A stretch of DNA of 64,000 bases from Paenibacillus sp. JNUCC32. GTDB lineage: Bacteria > Bacillota > Bacilli > Paenibacillales > Paenibacillaceae. Positions 25,830 to 34,627 of the stretch are shown here, piece by piece. Both the position numbers and the translations under genes were made by a program. A model generated the notes under the pieces. The model saw only the letters and a list, made by a program, of their open reading frames with translations. It was not told where the DNA came from and ran no database searches. The stretch's first letter is position 1. Every line of letters starts with the position of its first letter. The stretch covers positions 124,001-188,000 of the forward strand of contig NZ_CP062260.1 of the NCBI RefSeq assembly GCF_014863545.1, in the 5' to 3' direction.

Positions 25830-26333
25830 TCACCCGTGCCTCTTACGCCCGAGCATCAGCCAAGCTCCTCCAAGCACAAGCAACACAGCGATGACAGGCT
25901 GAACGACCGAGAGGTAATTGAGTACGGGTCCGATCGAGAATACCACGAAGAACAGCAGCGACAGGACGGTCAGAATGTTAATCGGGATGAGCAGCCACTT
26001 GTTACGCGAACCGAACCAGTAGAACTCGAACAATCCGGCCGCAACGGCAAGAATAAAGCCGGGCCACATCGACCCCCAAGAGTCGAACAAGGAAGCGATT
26101 TGGCTGACAATACCGGCTGTGAGCAGAATGCCGCCCGGTATCAACAGCCCGATTCCCTGACGTCCGACCAGCGAGAAGTACATCCAATGAAAAAACAGGC
26201 CTAACGGGATCACGAACAGGGTAGGCCAGAACGTGGCAAAGATAGAACCGGCGCCTACGGTACCGCCTTGGTTCAAGAGCAAGTATGCGCCAAGCAGGAT
26301 GAGCAGAGGTGCTAAGATTGTACGTTTCGTCAT
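25830..26333 (-). CDS. DUF5668/LiaI-like small polytopic membrane protein
   Basis: 167 residues, four to five transmembrane helices (about 5-20, 25-50, 60-80, 85-105, 115-150) with glycine-rich turns such as LLLNQGGTVGAGSIFATFWPTL. This resembles the LiaI-LiaF-like/DUF5668 transmembrane domain found in envelope-stress proteins. ATG 26333 follows AAGGAAAGGAACG; an upstream in-frame ATG at 26426 lacks a ribosome site. Role unknown; a structural or regulatory membrane part is likely. Confidence 0.7.
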   Translation of the reverse strand: MTKRTILAPLLILLGAYLLLNQGGTVGAGSIFATFWPTLFVIPLGLFFHWMYFSLVGRQGIGLLIPGGILLTAGIVSQIASLFDSWGSMWPGFILAVAAGLFEFYWFGSRNKWLLIPINILTVLSLLFFVVFSIGPVLNYLSVVQPVIAVLLVLGGAWLMLGRKRHG

Positions 26334-26514
26334 ACAAACTTCGTTCCTTTCCTTATATAGATTGATTATTCCAAGAATACCATGCAAAGGATGGGGGTGT
26401 CCTCGGTCCTTCGGGGAATGTTTCACCTGGACTTTAGTCTAGGATGGACAAGTTTAACCTATTGGCGGCTCGTTTAATAAGTTCCTAAACGTTCTGCTTA
26501 GACGAAGGACAGAA

Positions 26515-26556
26515 AAGACAGTCCTGCAGCAGAGAACAACAAAGCAGAACTGTCTT
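26515..26556 (-). terminator. Terminator of degV gene
   Basis: Minus strand: AAGACAGTTCTGC pairs with GCAGGACTGTC, followed by TTTTCTG. Confidence 0.8.
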
Positions 26557-26570
26557 CGGATATAAACAAA

Positions 26571-27428
26571 TTATGATGGCTTCTTGGTATACATCAGTCC
26601 GACGGTTTGAGGACCGCAGTGGCTGCAAATGACGCAGCCGGCCGTAGAAATGCTGACCTGTCGTGCGCCTGTCTTTTCCTGCAGTTCCTTCTGCAGGAAA
26701 CGGGCTTCCTCCTCGGCCATGGTATGTACAACAACGATCAGATCATTGTCCATCTTATCCAATTGAGCCAGTGCATTCTGGATCATTTGATCCAGCGCCT
26801 TTTCTTTTTTGCCGCGTACCTTGTAAGCCGGGATCATGCCGCCGTCCACGACTTTGATCACCGGACGGATTTTGAGCAGGCTGCCGATGATGTTTTGCAT
26901 GCCGGAGCAGCGTCCGCCTTTATACAAATAATCCAGCGTATCGACAACGAATTCGCACTCCACTTCGTTTACGGTACGGCTTAATAGCTCCACAATTTGC
27001 GGTATGGACGAGCCTTCATTGGCCGCGTGAACAGCCTTCATAACAAGCAGTCCGATGCCGGAGGAAAGATTGCGCGAATCAAACACGGTAACCCGCCCTT
27101 CGGGCAGCTCGCCTGCAGCTATCAACGCATTTTGGTAGGTGGAAGAAAGCTCTGACGAAATGCTGAGGAACAGGATATCCTCCCCCTGTTCAATCGAAGG
27201 CGAGAAGGCCGCAATGAAGTCGGACGGAGAAGGTGCCGCTGTTTTGGGCAGGCTGCCGATCTGGTCGACTTTGGCATACAACTGTTCCGGTGTAATGTCG
27301 ACTCCATCCCGTAAGGATTGTTCTCCGAATACGACGTAGAGCGGAACGATGCCGATATTATATTCGTCTATCCACGAAGGTGGTAAGTCGCAGGTGCTGT
27401 CAGCAAAAATTCTAATTTTACCAGGCAT
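26571..27428 (-). CDS. DegV family fatty-acid-binding protein
   Basis: 285 residues of the DegV/FakB fold: IFADSTCDLPPSW at the start (the Ser of DSTCDLP contacts the fatty-acid carboxylate), then SISSELSSTYQNA near 92, TLDYLYKGGRCSG near 165, and the C-terminal HCGPQTVGLMY. Such proteins bind a single fatty acid, in FakB members presenting it to a FakA kinase; no fakA is seen here. ATG 27428 is used, six bases after AAAGGGAG; an ATG two codons earlier is closer to that site. Confidence 0.9.
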   Translation of the reverse strand: MPGKIRIFADSTCDLPPSWIDEYNIGIVPLYVVFGEQSLRDGVDITPEQLYAKVDQIGSLPKTAAPSPSDFIAAFSPSIEQGEDILFLSISSELSSTYQNALIAAGELPEGRVTVFDSRNLSSGIGLLVMKAVHAANEGSSIPQIVELLSRTVNEVECEFVVDTLDYLYKGGRCSGMQNIIGSLLKIRPVIKVVDGGMIPAYKVRGKKEKALDQMIQNALAQLDKMDNDLIVVVHTMAEEEARFLQKELQEKTGARQVSISTAGCVICSHCGPQTVGLMYTKKPS

Positions 27429-27602
27429 GAACATCTCCCTTTATCAACTATTTGAGTCTGTATTACTACTAGAATACCTTGTTTGATCAGAAAAGGAAAT
27501 GCTCTTGTCGTTTTGAACGCGAATGCGAAGGAATCGCCCAAAAAGCGGGAAATGTGCAACATTAACCCCAGGATTCCCGTTAATCATAATGGAGGTGGTT
27601 AT

Positions 27603-28460
27603 ATGGCAAAGCGAAAGCGTTGGAGCAAAATAATCACAGCAGCTGCCGCAGCTATGCTGCTCATGGCAATGACGGCATGCAGCGGCGAAGGCCCGACTTC
27701 TCAGCCGCCGGCGGATCCGAATCCGGTCGAGGAGCCCAAGTACGAGATTAAGCAAGGAACCGGTACTTACGTAGGTCAAATCGATAACAATTCGATCGAA
27801 ATCGAGACGGCCGATGGTCCGACCGCATTCCGGCTGGGCGAGGGGATGGATCAGATCATATCCAAACTTCAGGGAGAAGAGTCCGTCTCCTATGAGTACA
27901 GGGAACAGCCGGTTGAAGGCGAGGAAGATTTGAAGCAGTTGATCCTCATCAAATTGACGGTGGACAACGAAGTCGGCGGCTCGAGTTCCGAGAACGCGCA
28001 GCTTCCGGAAACCAAGGATTTCGAGCTGGAGCTGGAGGGCATGAAAGAAACCAAAACAGCCAAACTGGCCGAGGGTGACGGCTACGCGCTGTATATATTC
28101 GATATTTTTTCCTTTGATGCAAAAACCAACAGGCTGACCATGAATGTGGACCAGGATTATTACGTCGAGATTACGAAGCTGCCTTCGGATTACGACGCGG
28201 ACATACTCAAGCTTGAGGCGGAGAAGGAGCTTGCGGAGGTTGGCAAAGTCCATGAAGCTGAGGGCAGTGAAAGGCACAACGTCATGAAGGATGCATCCGT
28301 GTATATGATAGGCGAAGGCGAGGGCCTCACGAAGATGTACATTGTGGATGAGTTTGACGGACAGGGTTATATATTCCGCGTAAATAACCCTCACCGCGAA
28401 CCTTCCGAAGGATTTGCTACACATGCTTTTACATCCTTGAGCTCGATTGTTAATCGATAA
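27603..28460 (+). CDS. Lipoprotein of unknown function
   Basis: 285 residues. The signal peptide (basic MAKRKRWSK, then an Ala/Met-rich core) ends in lipobox AMTAC with Cys26, so it is an outer-surface lipoprotein. The mature part begins with a Pro-rich linker and has an acidic domain with GTYVGQIDNNSIEIET near 57-72 and a possible second domain near 150-265. ATG 27603 follows GGAGGTGG; the longer upstream frame has no site. It is divergent from degV. I do not recognise a functional family. Confidence 0.8.
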   Translation: MAKRKRWSKIITAAAAAMLLMAMTACSGEGPTSQPPADPNPVEEPKYEIKQGTGTYVGQIDNNSIEIETADGPTAFRLGEGMDQIISKLQGEESVSYEYREQPVEGEEDLKQLILIKLTVDNEVGGSSSENAQLPETKDFELELEGMKETKTAKLAEGDGYALYIFDIFSFDAKTNRLTMNVDQDYYVEITKLPSDYDADILKLEAEKELAEVGKVHEAEGSERHNVMKDASVYMIGEGEGLTKMYIVDEFDGQGYIFRVNNPHREPSEGFATHAFTSLSSIVNR

Positions 28461-28470
28461 TGTCATGCAA

Positions 28471-28513
28471 ACAGCCCCTGTCGTTTGGCCATAAGGCCAA
28501 GCAGCAGGGGCTG
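28471..28513. terminator. Hairpin between convergent lipoprotein and J-like genes
   Basis: ACAGCCCCTG (28471-28480) pairs with CAGGGGCTGT (28504-28513); inside, TTGGCC pairs with GGCCAA. T tracts are poor. Confidence 0.6.
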
Positions 28514-28538
28514 TATCGATATTCGAGGGGGTCCGACG

Positions 28539-29450
28539 TTACTTGGACGTCTCCAAGTATTGCTTAATGAATCGCAGTGCATTCGCATCGCGTTCCGTGC
28601 CTTCACGAATCCCCGCAAACATTTCTTTCTTCAGGACGGGCAGTTCTTCGCCAAGCGGGCTGCCCATAATATCCACGGCATACACATGCTCCGCGCCGTC
28701 TTCCTCATTTGTACCCTTTACCAGCATCTCCGGCGTAAGCAGTTCCTTCAGCTCGCCTTCGACTTCCGCTTCGAGCGGGCGTACCATGCCTTGATTGCCA
28801 ATCCAATCAAAGGCGGTTTGATCCATGATATACAGATCAGGACGTTCGGTGGACAGCACCAGCAGTGCCTTTTGCAGCATGGCGGCATCCTGCGGATTGT
28901 TGGAATCCAGGGGAGGCACGTAGTTAATGTTAACGGTTACGCGTTTCCAATCGGGAAATTGGGCCAAAATCGCGTCTTCGATCGGTTTAAGGTCCTGTCC
29001 GCCATCCTGGCTCATATAAGAACCGAGGAACATGACTTCCAGGTCAACCGGGGGCAGGCTGGCCAGCCGATCCTTCTCTGCCTGATGGTTGAAAATGCTG
29101 ATCACGATATAAATGAGAACGCCCACCAGGGCAATGCCGCCGAGCACGTGGAATTTATAATAACGGAAGAAATGGTCGGTTTTCTCCGCTGTCCCGGCAA
29201 ACCTCTTGTATTTGCCGTACCGTTTCTGATTCATCTCTTCCAAAGCTTTGCGGTTCTCTTCTTCAAGGATGAATTTATAGGCTTTGGTGATTTCGGCAAA
29301 CTCGGCTTCGATCTCTTCCGCCCGGTCCGGCTCCCGCCTTTGATGCGAACGGGTTTGGCGCATGAGCAGCGTATACCGGTCGTCAAGCTGTTCCTTGGTT
29401 GCATCCTCCGGCAGACCGAGCTGCTCATAGGCTTCTTTCAGTTGGTCCAT
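28539..29450 (-). CDS. Membrane protein with degenerate J domain and solute-binding-like domain
   Basis: 303 residues in three parts. Residues 1-65 follow the J-domain helix pattern (LKEAYEQLGLPEDATKEQLDDRY, then EFAEITKAYKFIL) but the HPD signature that activates Hsp70 is missing (SHQRREPDR in its place). Residues 99-120 are a transmembrane helix (HVLGGIALVGVLIYIVISIF). The rest, outside the membrane, resembles the alpha/beta domain of family 1 solute-binding proteins (PPVDLEVMFLGSYMS, then ERPDLYIMDQTAFDWI). ATG 29450 follows AGAGGTGAC. Function unknown; it cannot act as a classical co-chaperone. Confidence 0.78.
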   Translation of the reverse strand: MDQLKEAYEQLGLPEDATKEQLDDRYTLLMRQTRSHQRREPDRAEEIEAEFAEITKAYKFILEEENRKALEEMNQKRYGKYKRFAGTAEKTDHFFRYYKFHVLGGIALVGVLIYIVISIFNHQAEKDRLASLPPVDLEVMFLGSYMSQDGGQDLKPIEDAILAQFPDWKRVTVNINYVPPLDSNNPQDAAMLQKALLVLSTERPDLYIMDQTAFDWIGNQGMVRPLEAEVEGELKELLTPEMLVKGTNEEDGAEHVYAVDIMGSPLGEELPVLKKEMFAGIREGTERDANALRFIKQYLETSK

Positions 29451-29650
29451 TCATGTCACCTCTTCTATACTGTGAGAGTTTCCTAGTTACCAGTATATAG
29501 CGTAGAGGCAGCAGGTTACAAACGTTTATGAGATGTTTCGACGCTTCTCGGCTTGCTATGGGGCAAACTGTCCTCCATAAGAGGAAACTCTCCAACTTGG
29601 CAGCTTGCCAGGATGGTAAATCATTCATCGATTTCCTGAATGATTATGAA

Positions 29651-29680
29651 TGTTTTTGGAAGTTTTAGATTGTTTTTCGA
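29651..29680. repeat. Two TGTTTTTNGA direct repeats upstream of fruR
   Basis: TGTTTTTGGA (29651-29660) and TGTTTTTCGA (29671-29680) are exactly 20 bases apart, two helical turns, and the second overlaps the -35 region. This is a likely operator for the DeoR-type regulator FruR. Confidence 0.5.
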
Positions 29681-29697
29681 GGCAAATATGATACTAT
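29670..29697 (+). promoter_or_regulatory. Promoter of fruRKA
   Basis: TTGTTT at 29670-29675, 16-base spacer, TACTAT at 29692-29697, about 20 bases before the fruR start. Confidence 0.5.
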
Positions 29698-29719
29698 ATG
29701 CTGTAGAGGGGGATTCATT

Positions 29720-30469
29720 ATGCTGACGGAAGAAAGATACCGAATCATATTAGAGCGCTTACAACAGCGCGGTGTCGTGAAGCTGCAGGAATTGGTAGAA
29801 CTCCTTGAAGCTTCGGAATCAACGGTAAGGCGGGATTTGATCGACCTTGAAGAACGTCAATTGCTAAAGCGTATTCATGGCGGAGCCGCTCTGCCGAGCC
29901 CAAAGATACAAGAACCTGGAATTGAGGAGAAAACGTTCAGAAACATTCAACAAAAAAATGCGGTTGCTCGGTTGGCTGCTGCACAGGTTGAGGATGGAGA
30001 AAGCATTTACCTGGATGCGGGTACGACCACGCTGGCCATGATTCCGTTCATCGACGCCAAAGACGTCACGGTTGTCACGAACGGTTTATCCCATATCGAA
30101 GCGTTGGTCAGCAAGCGGATCAAAAGCTATCTGCTGGGCGGCATGATGAAGATTCATACCAAAGCCGTCATCGGAAGCATCGCGCTGCAAAATATGGACA
30201 ACTTCCGTTTTGACCGGTGCTTTCTGGGCACGAACGGCGTGGATGCGGAGATGGGCTACACCACCCCCGATCCGGAAGAAGCCTTGATCAAGCGGCGGGC
30301 CCACCAGCTGTCCGCTTCCAGTTACGTCCTTGCGGATTCCAGCAAAATCGGAGAGGTTTCCTTCGCCAAATTGCTGGACCTGAGCGAAGCGACGCTGATT
30401 ACGGAGTCCTTGCCGGAATCATGGAAGAAGGTCATTTCACAGAAAACCAAAATAATTGAGGGATCATGA
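29720..30469 (+). CDS. fruR: DeoR-family repressor of the fructose operon
   Basis: 249 residues: N-terminal DeoR winged helix (ERYRIILERLQQRGVVKLQELVELLEASESTVRRDLIDLEER, about 4-50) and a C-terminal sugar-phosphate sensor domain (DAGTTTLAMI near 95, GTNGVDAEMGYTTPDPEEA near 170). In other Bacillota it represses fruRKA until fructose-1-phosphate is present. Ribosome site AGAGGGGG precedes ATG 29720. It is the first gene of fruRKA, and its stop overlaps the fruK start. Confidence 0.93.
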   Translation: MLTEERYRIILERLQQRGVVKLQELVELLEASESTVRRDLIDLEERQLLKRIHGGAALPSPKIQEPGIEEKTFRNIQQKNAVARLAAAQVEDGESIYLDAGTTTLAMIPFIDAKDVTVVTNGLSHIEALVSKRIKSYLLGGMMKIHTKAVIGSIALQNMDNFRFDRCFLGTNGVDAEMGYTTPDPEEALIKRRAHQLSASSYVLADSSKIGEVSFAKLLDLSEATLITESLPESWKKVISQKTKIIEGS

Positions 30470-31380
30470 TGATATATACGGTTACACTGAATCCTTCCAT
30501 TGATTACATCGTGGAAGTTGAGCATATCGAGCTTGGCGGATTGAACAGAATGACCCGGGACATGAAGTTTCCGGGCGGGAAAGGAATTAACGTATCGCGT
30601 GTGCTGAACCAGCTGGGAGCCGATAATACGGCTATCGGTTTTCTTGGCGGTTTCACCGGCCGTTATATCGACGAGATGCTCGGCAAGGAAGGAATCCGCA
30701 CGGATTTCGTGAACATCGCGGACGATACCCGCATCAACGTTAAGCTGAAGCATGGCGGAGAGACCGAGATCAACGGCTTGGGACCCGATATCCGGGAAGA
30801 CGAAACCAATGAGCTGCTCCATAAGCTGTCACAGCTTGAAGCCGGCGATATCGTTGTGCTGTCAGGCAGCGTGCCGCCTTCGCTGGATTCGGACTTTTAT
30901 GGCCGTCTGATCGAAGCGTGCCGAAAGGGCGACGCCGAATTCGTCATGGATACCACGGGTGAGGCTCTAATGAGGGCATTGGCCTATAAGCCGCTCCTTG
31001 TGAAACCGAACCACCACGAGTTGGCCGAGTTGTTCGGCGTTGTCATTGACTCAAGAGAGCAGCTTGTGGAGTACGGACGGAGACTGCTTGAGAAGGGCGC
31101 GCAGCATGTCCTAATTTCCATGGCCGGAGAAGGGGCGCTGTTCATCACGGCCGATCGGGTTTATCACGCCCATGTTCCGCCGGGTACCGTCCGTAATTCG
31201 GTCGGTGCCGGCGATTCGATGATTGCCGGATTCGTCGGCACGCTTGCGAAGGGACAGGGCCCGATCGAGGCATTCCGGACGGGGGTCGCCTCTGGAAGCG
31301 CTACGGCGTTCTCGGACGACTTGGCGGCAAGGGAAGCGATTGATGAGCTGCTTCCTCTGGTTAGGATCATGGAGTGGTGA
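30466..31380 (+). CDS. fruK: 1-phosphofructokinase
   Basis: 304 residues, PfkB family. It opens with YTVTLNPSIDYIVEV and has the first signature PGGKGINVSRVLNQLG near 38. The second signature NSVGAGDSMIAGF (catalytic Asp in GAGD) lies near 245. It phosphorylates fructose-1-phosphate to fructose-1,6-bisphosphate with ATP. ATG 30466 overlaps the fruR stop (ATGATG; the second ATG at 30469 is also possible). Confidence 0.95.
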   Translation: MMIYTVTLNPSIDYIVEVEHIELGGLNRMTRDMKFPGGKGINVSRVLNQLGADNTAIGFLGGFTGRYIDEMLGKEGIRTDFVNIADDTRINVKLKHGGETEINGLGPDIREDETNELLHKLSQLEAGDIVVLSGSVPPSLDSDFYGRLIEACRKGDAEFVMDTTGEALMRALAYKPLLVKPNHHELAELFGVVIDSREQLVEYGRRLLEKGAQHVLISMAGEGALFITADRVYHAHVPPGTVRNSVGAGDSMIAGFVGTLAKGQGPIEAFRTGVASGSATAFSDDLAAREAIDELLPLVRIMEW

Positions 31381-31460
31381 GCCGCTTCACATCGAATAAC
31401 CGGTAATGGGCGGTTATGGCGCGGTTATCACCACGAAGATTTCAAGGGAGTGTGAATCAC

Positions 31461-33431
31461 ATGAGAATTACGGATTTAATGATACAAGAAACGATGATCA
31501 TGGATCTGAAGGCGGTCACGAAGGAGGCTGCCATCGATGAACTGATCGGGAGTCTGGCCGCCAGCGGGCGGATCAACGATCCGGTTTTGTTTAAAGAGAT
31601 GATCCTGAAGCGTGAAGCCGAATCCAGTACGGGGATCGGCGGCGGCATTGCGATGCCCCACGCCAAGACGAAAGCGGTTAACGAGCCGACCGTCGTGTTT
31701 GCCAAGAGCAGCGGTGGCGTGGATTTCGAAGCGCTGGACGGTGAGGCGGCGCATGTTTTTTTCATGATCGCTGCTCCCGAAGGAGCGGGGAATACGCATC
31801 TGCGTACCCTTGCAGCGTTATCGAGGCTGTTGATCGATGCGGAATTCATCGCGCAGTTGATGAAGGCGGAGACGCCGGCGGAGGTAACGGCTTTATTCGA
31901 CTCCAAGCAGGCGGTTGAAGAAGCCGCCAAAGCTGAGAGGGAAGCGGCCAAAAAAAGGGAAGCCGTACAAGAAGAAGCGGAGAACAAGCATCGGGAATCC
32001 GACATTGCTGCCCCAGCTGACCAACGGGATGTATCTGCCGTGGCCTCGACTCCGTTTGTGGTTGCCGTAACAGCTTGCCCGACCGGCATTGCCCATACGT
32101 TTATGGCCGAAGACGCCCTTAAGAAGAAAGCCCAGGAGTTGGGCGTCGAAATCCGGGTAGAGACGAACGGCTCGGAGGGCGCGCAGAACGTATTGACGGA
32201 AGAGGAAATCCGCAGGGCCTCAGGCGTCATCATTGCCGCCGACAAAAACGTGGAGATGGCCCGCTTTAACGGAAAACCCGTTCTCCAGCGTCCTGTCAGC
32301 GACGGCATCCGCAAATCGGAGGAGCTGATCCGCAAGGCGATGGGCGGCGAGGCGCCGATCTACCGCAGCGAAGGCGGCGGTGAGCCGACGGTGAAGGACG
32401 CGGAGAAGGGCAGCATAGGCACGAAAGTATACAAGGACCTGATGAATGGTATTTCGCACATGCTGCCGTTTGTCGTGGGCGGCGGCATTCTTCTCGCCAT
32501 CTCTTTCCTGATCGAGCAGCTTGCCGGCGAGGATCATCCGCTCTTCCAGCTGCTGCAAACGATCGGCGGAGGAGACGGTGCCTTCCACTTCCTGATTCCG
32601 GTTCTGGCGGGCTTCATAGCGCTCAGCATAGGCGATCGTCCGGCATTGATGCCCGGCATGGTCGGAGGCCTGATGGCCCTCAATTCCAATTCGGGGTTCC
32701 TTGGCGGTCTTGCGGCAGGTTTCTTGGCCGGTTATGTGGTTATCCTGCTGCGCAAAGCGTTTGCGGGGCTGCCCCGAGCGCTTGACGGCTTAAAGCCGAT
32801 TCTGTTGTACCCGGTCGTCGGCCTGCTTGTTACCGGAACGATCATGTTCTACTTGTTCGATCCGTTCTTCAGCTGGATCAATCTCGGCCTGATTGATATT
32901 CTTAACAATTTGGGTACCGGCAACGCGGTGATTCTCGGTCTGATTCTGGGCGGGATGATGTCGATTGATATGGGCGGTCCCTTCAATAAAGCGGCGTATG
33001 CATTTGCGATCGGCGTATTCACATCCAGCGGCAACACGAACGGAGCCATGATGGCTGCGGTCATGGCCGGCGGGATGGTGCCTCCGCTGGCCATTGCTCT
33101 GGCCACGACGTTCTTCAAGCATAAGTTCACGGAGCAGGAACGCAAATCGGGCGTGACCAACTATGTGATGGGCCTTTCCTTCATAACGGAGGGGGCGATC
33201 CCGTTCGCCGCAGCCGATCCGCTGCGCGTGTTGACATCCTGTATTCTCGGTTCCGCGGTGGCAGGCGGGCTGACGCAGCTGTGGAGCATCAACGTTCCTG
33301 CCCCGCACGGGGGAATCTTTGTCGCGGCTCTCGCCAATCATGCGCTCCTGTTCCTGCTCTCGGTTCTCATTGGTTCGGTAATCTCGGGTGTGCTGCTTGG
33401 AGTTTGGAAGAAGCCGCTTGAACGAAAATAG
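31461..33431 (+). CDS. fruA: PTS fructose transporter subunit IIABC
   Basis: 656 residues with domains in the order EIIA-EIIB-EIIC. EIIA (about 1-145) carries the phosphorylated H67 in GIAMPHAKT. An Ala/Glu-rich linker (about 150-190) follows. EIIB (about 195-290) carries C206 in TACPTGIAHTFMAE. The membrane EIIC (about 310-650) has GAIPFAAADP near 583. It imports fructose and delivers fructose-1-phosphate to FruK, using HPr phosphate. ATG 31461 follows AAGGGAGTG; the upstream in-frame start at 31416 lacks a site. About 80 bases separate it from fruK. Confidence 0.95.
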   Translation: MRITDLMIQETMIMDLKAVTKEAAIDELIGSLAASGRINDPVLFKEMILKREAESSTGIGGGIAMPHAKTKAVNEPTVVFAKSSGGVDFEALDGEAAHVFFMIAAPEGAGNTHLRTLAALSRLLIDAEFIAQLMKAETPAEVTALFDSKQAVEEAAKAEREAAKKREAVQEEAENKHRESDIAAPADQRDVSAVASTPFVVAVTACPTGIAHTFMAEDALKKKAQELGVEIRVETNGSEGAQNVLTEEEIRRASGVIIAADKNVEMARFNGKPVLQRPVSDGIRKSEELIRKAMGGEAPIYRSEGGGEPTVKDAEKGSIGTKVYKDLMNGISHMLPFVVGGGILLAISFLIEQLAGEDHPLFQLLQTIGGGDGAFHFLIPVLAGFIALSIGDRPALMPGMVGGLMALNSNSGFLGGLAAGFLAGYVVILLRKAFAGLPRALDGLKPILLYPVVGLLVTGTIMFYLFDPFFSWINLGLIDILNNLGTGNAVILGLILGGMMSIDMGGPFNKAAYAFAIGVFTSSGNTNGAMMAAVMAGGMVPPLAIALATTFFKHKFTEQERKSGVTNYVMGLSFITEGAIPFAAADPLRVLTSCILGSAVAGGLTQLWSINVPAPHGGIFVAALANHALLFLLSVLIGSVISGVLLGVWKKPLERK

Positions 33432-33443
33432 ACTCAATCACAC

Positions 33444-33490
33444 GGGTTGAGGGTAAGCCATTCAGCTTACCTTCAACCCTTTTTTTCTTT
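33444..33490 (+). terminator. Terminator of fruRKA
   Basis: GGGTTGAGGGTAAGC (33444-33458) pairs with 33465-33479 with one mismatch, then a long T tract. Confidence 0.92.
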
Positions 33491-33614
33491 TGACGGTCTG
33501 CCCTGATTTGCAGAATAAGAACGCTAGGGTGTGCCGAGCCGGAATGAAGGGAGGATCTGCGATTCTCTTGGGGAACAGAATCTATGAACATCCGGATTTA
33601 TACTGGGTACGTCA

Positions 33615-33623
33615 TGGTATAAT
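33615..33623 (+). promoter_or_regulatory. Extended -10 promoter of UlaG-like gene
   Basis: TGGTATAAT matches an extended -10 (TGnTATAAT). No good -35 is visible upstream. The AGGAAGGAGAG ribosome site follows about 20 bases later. Confidence 0.5.
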
Positions 33624-33660
33624 CTAGTCATGTTAGGAACAGGAAGGAGAGAGGACAGAG

Positions 33661-34515
33661 ATGAGAGAACAGAACGGCAGCAGCCGGGGGCCGGAGCAGC
33701 TGATCGATGAAATCAACCGGACGTCTACAACTGATGGGATGGCGGCCGTATGGTTTTTGGGTCAGGAGAGTGTTGTCCTGAAGGGCGGGGAGGTCGTCAT
33801 CTATATCGACCCTTATATGTCAGCCGACCTGGAACGCAAAGCGGGATTTCAGCGCGCGTTTCCGGCTCCGCTGCAGCCGGAGCATATTACGAATGCAAAC
33901 ATGGTCCTGATCACCCATGAGCACGATGATCATATGGATCTCGGAACGATTGCGGTCATCGCCAAACAGAATCCGGAAACAGCGTTTGTTGCGCCGGCAT
34001 GCTGCCATGAAGCGATGCGCGGTGCCGGCGTGGCGCCGGAGCGGCTGTTTGCGGCCGTATGCGATGAATGGCAGCAGTTTGACGGCTTTCGTCTGATGGC
34101 GATTCCGGCTGCCCACGAGACCTTGGATGAGCATGAAGAGTTTGGACACCGATTTGTCGGTTACCTGGTGGACATCCAGGGCGTGTTGATCTACCATGCG
34201 GGAGATACCGTAGTCTATCCCGGATTGGTGGAAAGGCTGCAGGCGCACTCCATTGATATCGGGATGGTGCCGATCAATGGGGGAGATGCCTTCCGCCGGA
34301 AGGACGGCATCGTCGGGAACATGGGCTTCCGGGAAGCCGCAGAACTTGCTGCAGCGTCGGCATTCGATTTGACCATTCCGATGCATTACGATATTTTTCC
34401 ATGGAATGGAGAGAAGCCGGGGTACTTCGTGGATTATTGCTATGAGAATCATCCGTATATGAAAACCAAAGTGATGGCGCGCACCGAGCGTTTGCTTTAT
34501 GTAAAATCCGAATAA
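33661..34515 (+). CDS. UlaG-like metallo-beta-lactamase-fold hydrolase
   Basis: 284 residues of the MBL superfamily. Metal ligands are THEHDDHMD (H86, H88, D90, H91), with further ligands likely in AIPAAHE near 152, HAGDTVVYPG near 182 and the C-terminal PMHYDIFPWN near 240. The WFLGQESVVLKGG start is typical of UlaG, the L-ascorbate-6-phosphate lactonase, but no ascorbate PTS genes lie nearby, so the substrate is open. No signal peptide is present, so it is cytoplasmic. Confidence 0.82.
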   Translation: MREQNGSSRGPEQLIDEINRTSTTDGMAAVWFLGQESVVLKGGEVVIYIDPYMSADLERKAGFQRAFPAPLQPEHITNANMVLITHEHDDHMDLGTIAVIAKQNPETAFVAPACCHEAMRGAGVAPERLFAAVCDEWQQFDGFRLMAIPAAHETLDEHEEFGHRFVGYLVDIQGVLIYHAGDTVVYPGLVERLQAHSIDIGMVPINGGDAFRRKDGIVGNMGFREAAELAAASAFDLTIPMHYDIFPWNGEKPGYFVDYCYENHPYMKTKVMARTERLLYVKSE

Positions 34516-34627
34516 GCGATAGACATTCCGATGGAATTTTTTTTCAAATGCGGGACAGCGAGTTCGCAATTTTTCGAAATGACAAGCATATGAATAAGAC
34601 ATGCCTTTATAAATGGAGATGTGGGAT

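Noticed and set aside
27444..28466. 340-codon minus-strand frame over the lipoprotein gene
   Set aside because: The plus-strand frame has a signal peptide with lipobox and a strong ribosome site; the minus frame has no domain I recognise and runs through the DegV promoter region.
28485..29486. 333-codon plus-strand frame over the J-like gene
   Set aside because: It lacks a ribosome site and overlaps the whole minus-strand gene, which has a good site, a recognisable domain pattern and a membrane helix.
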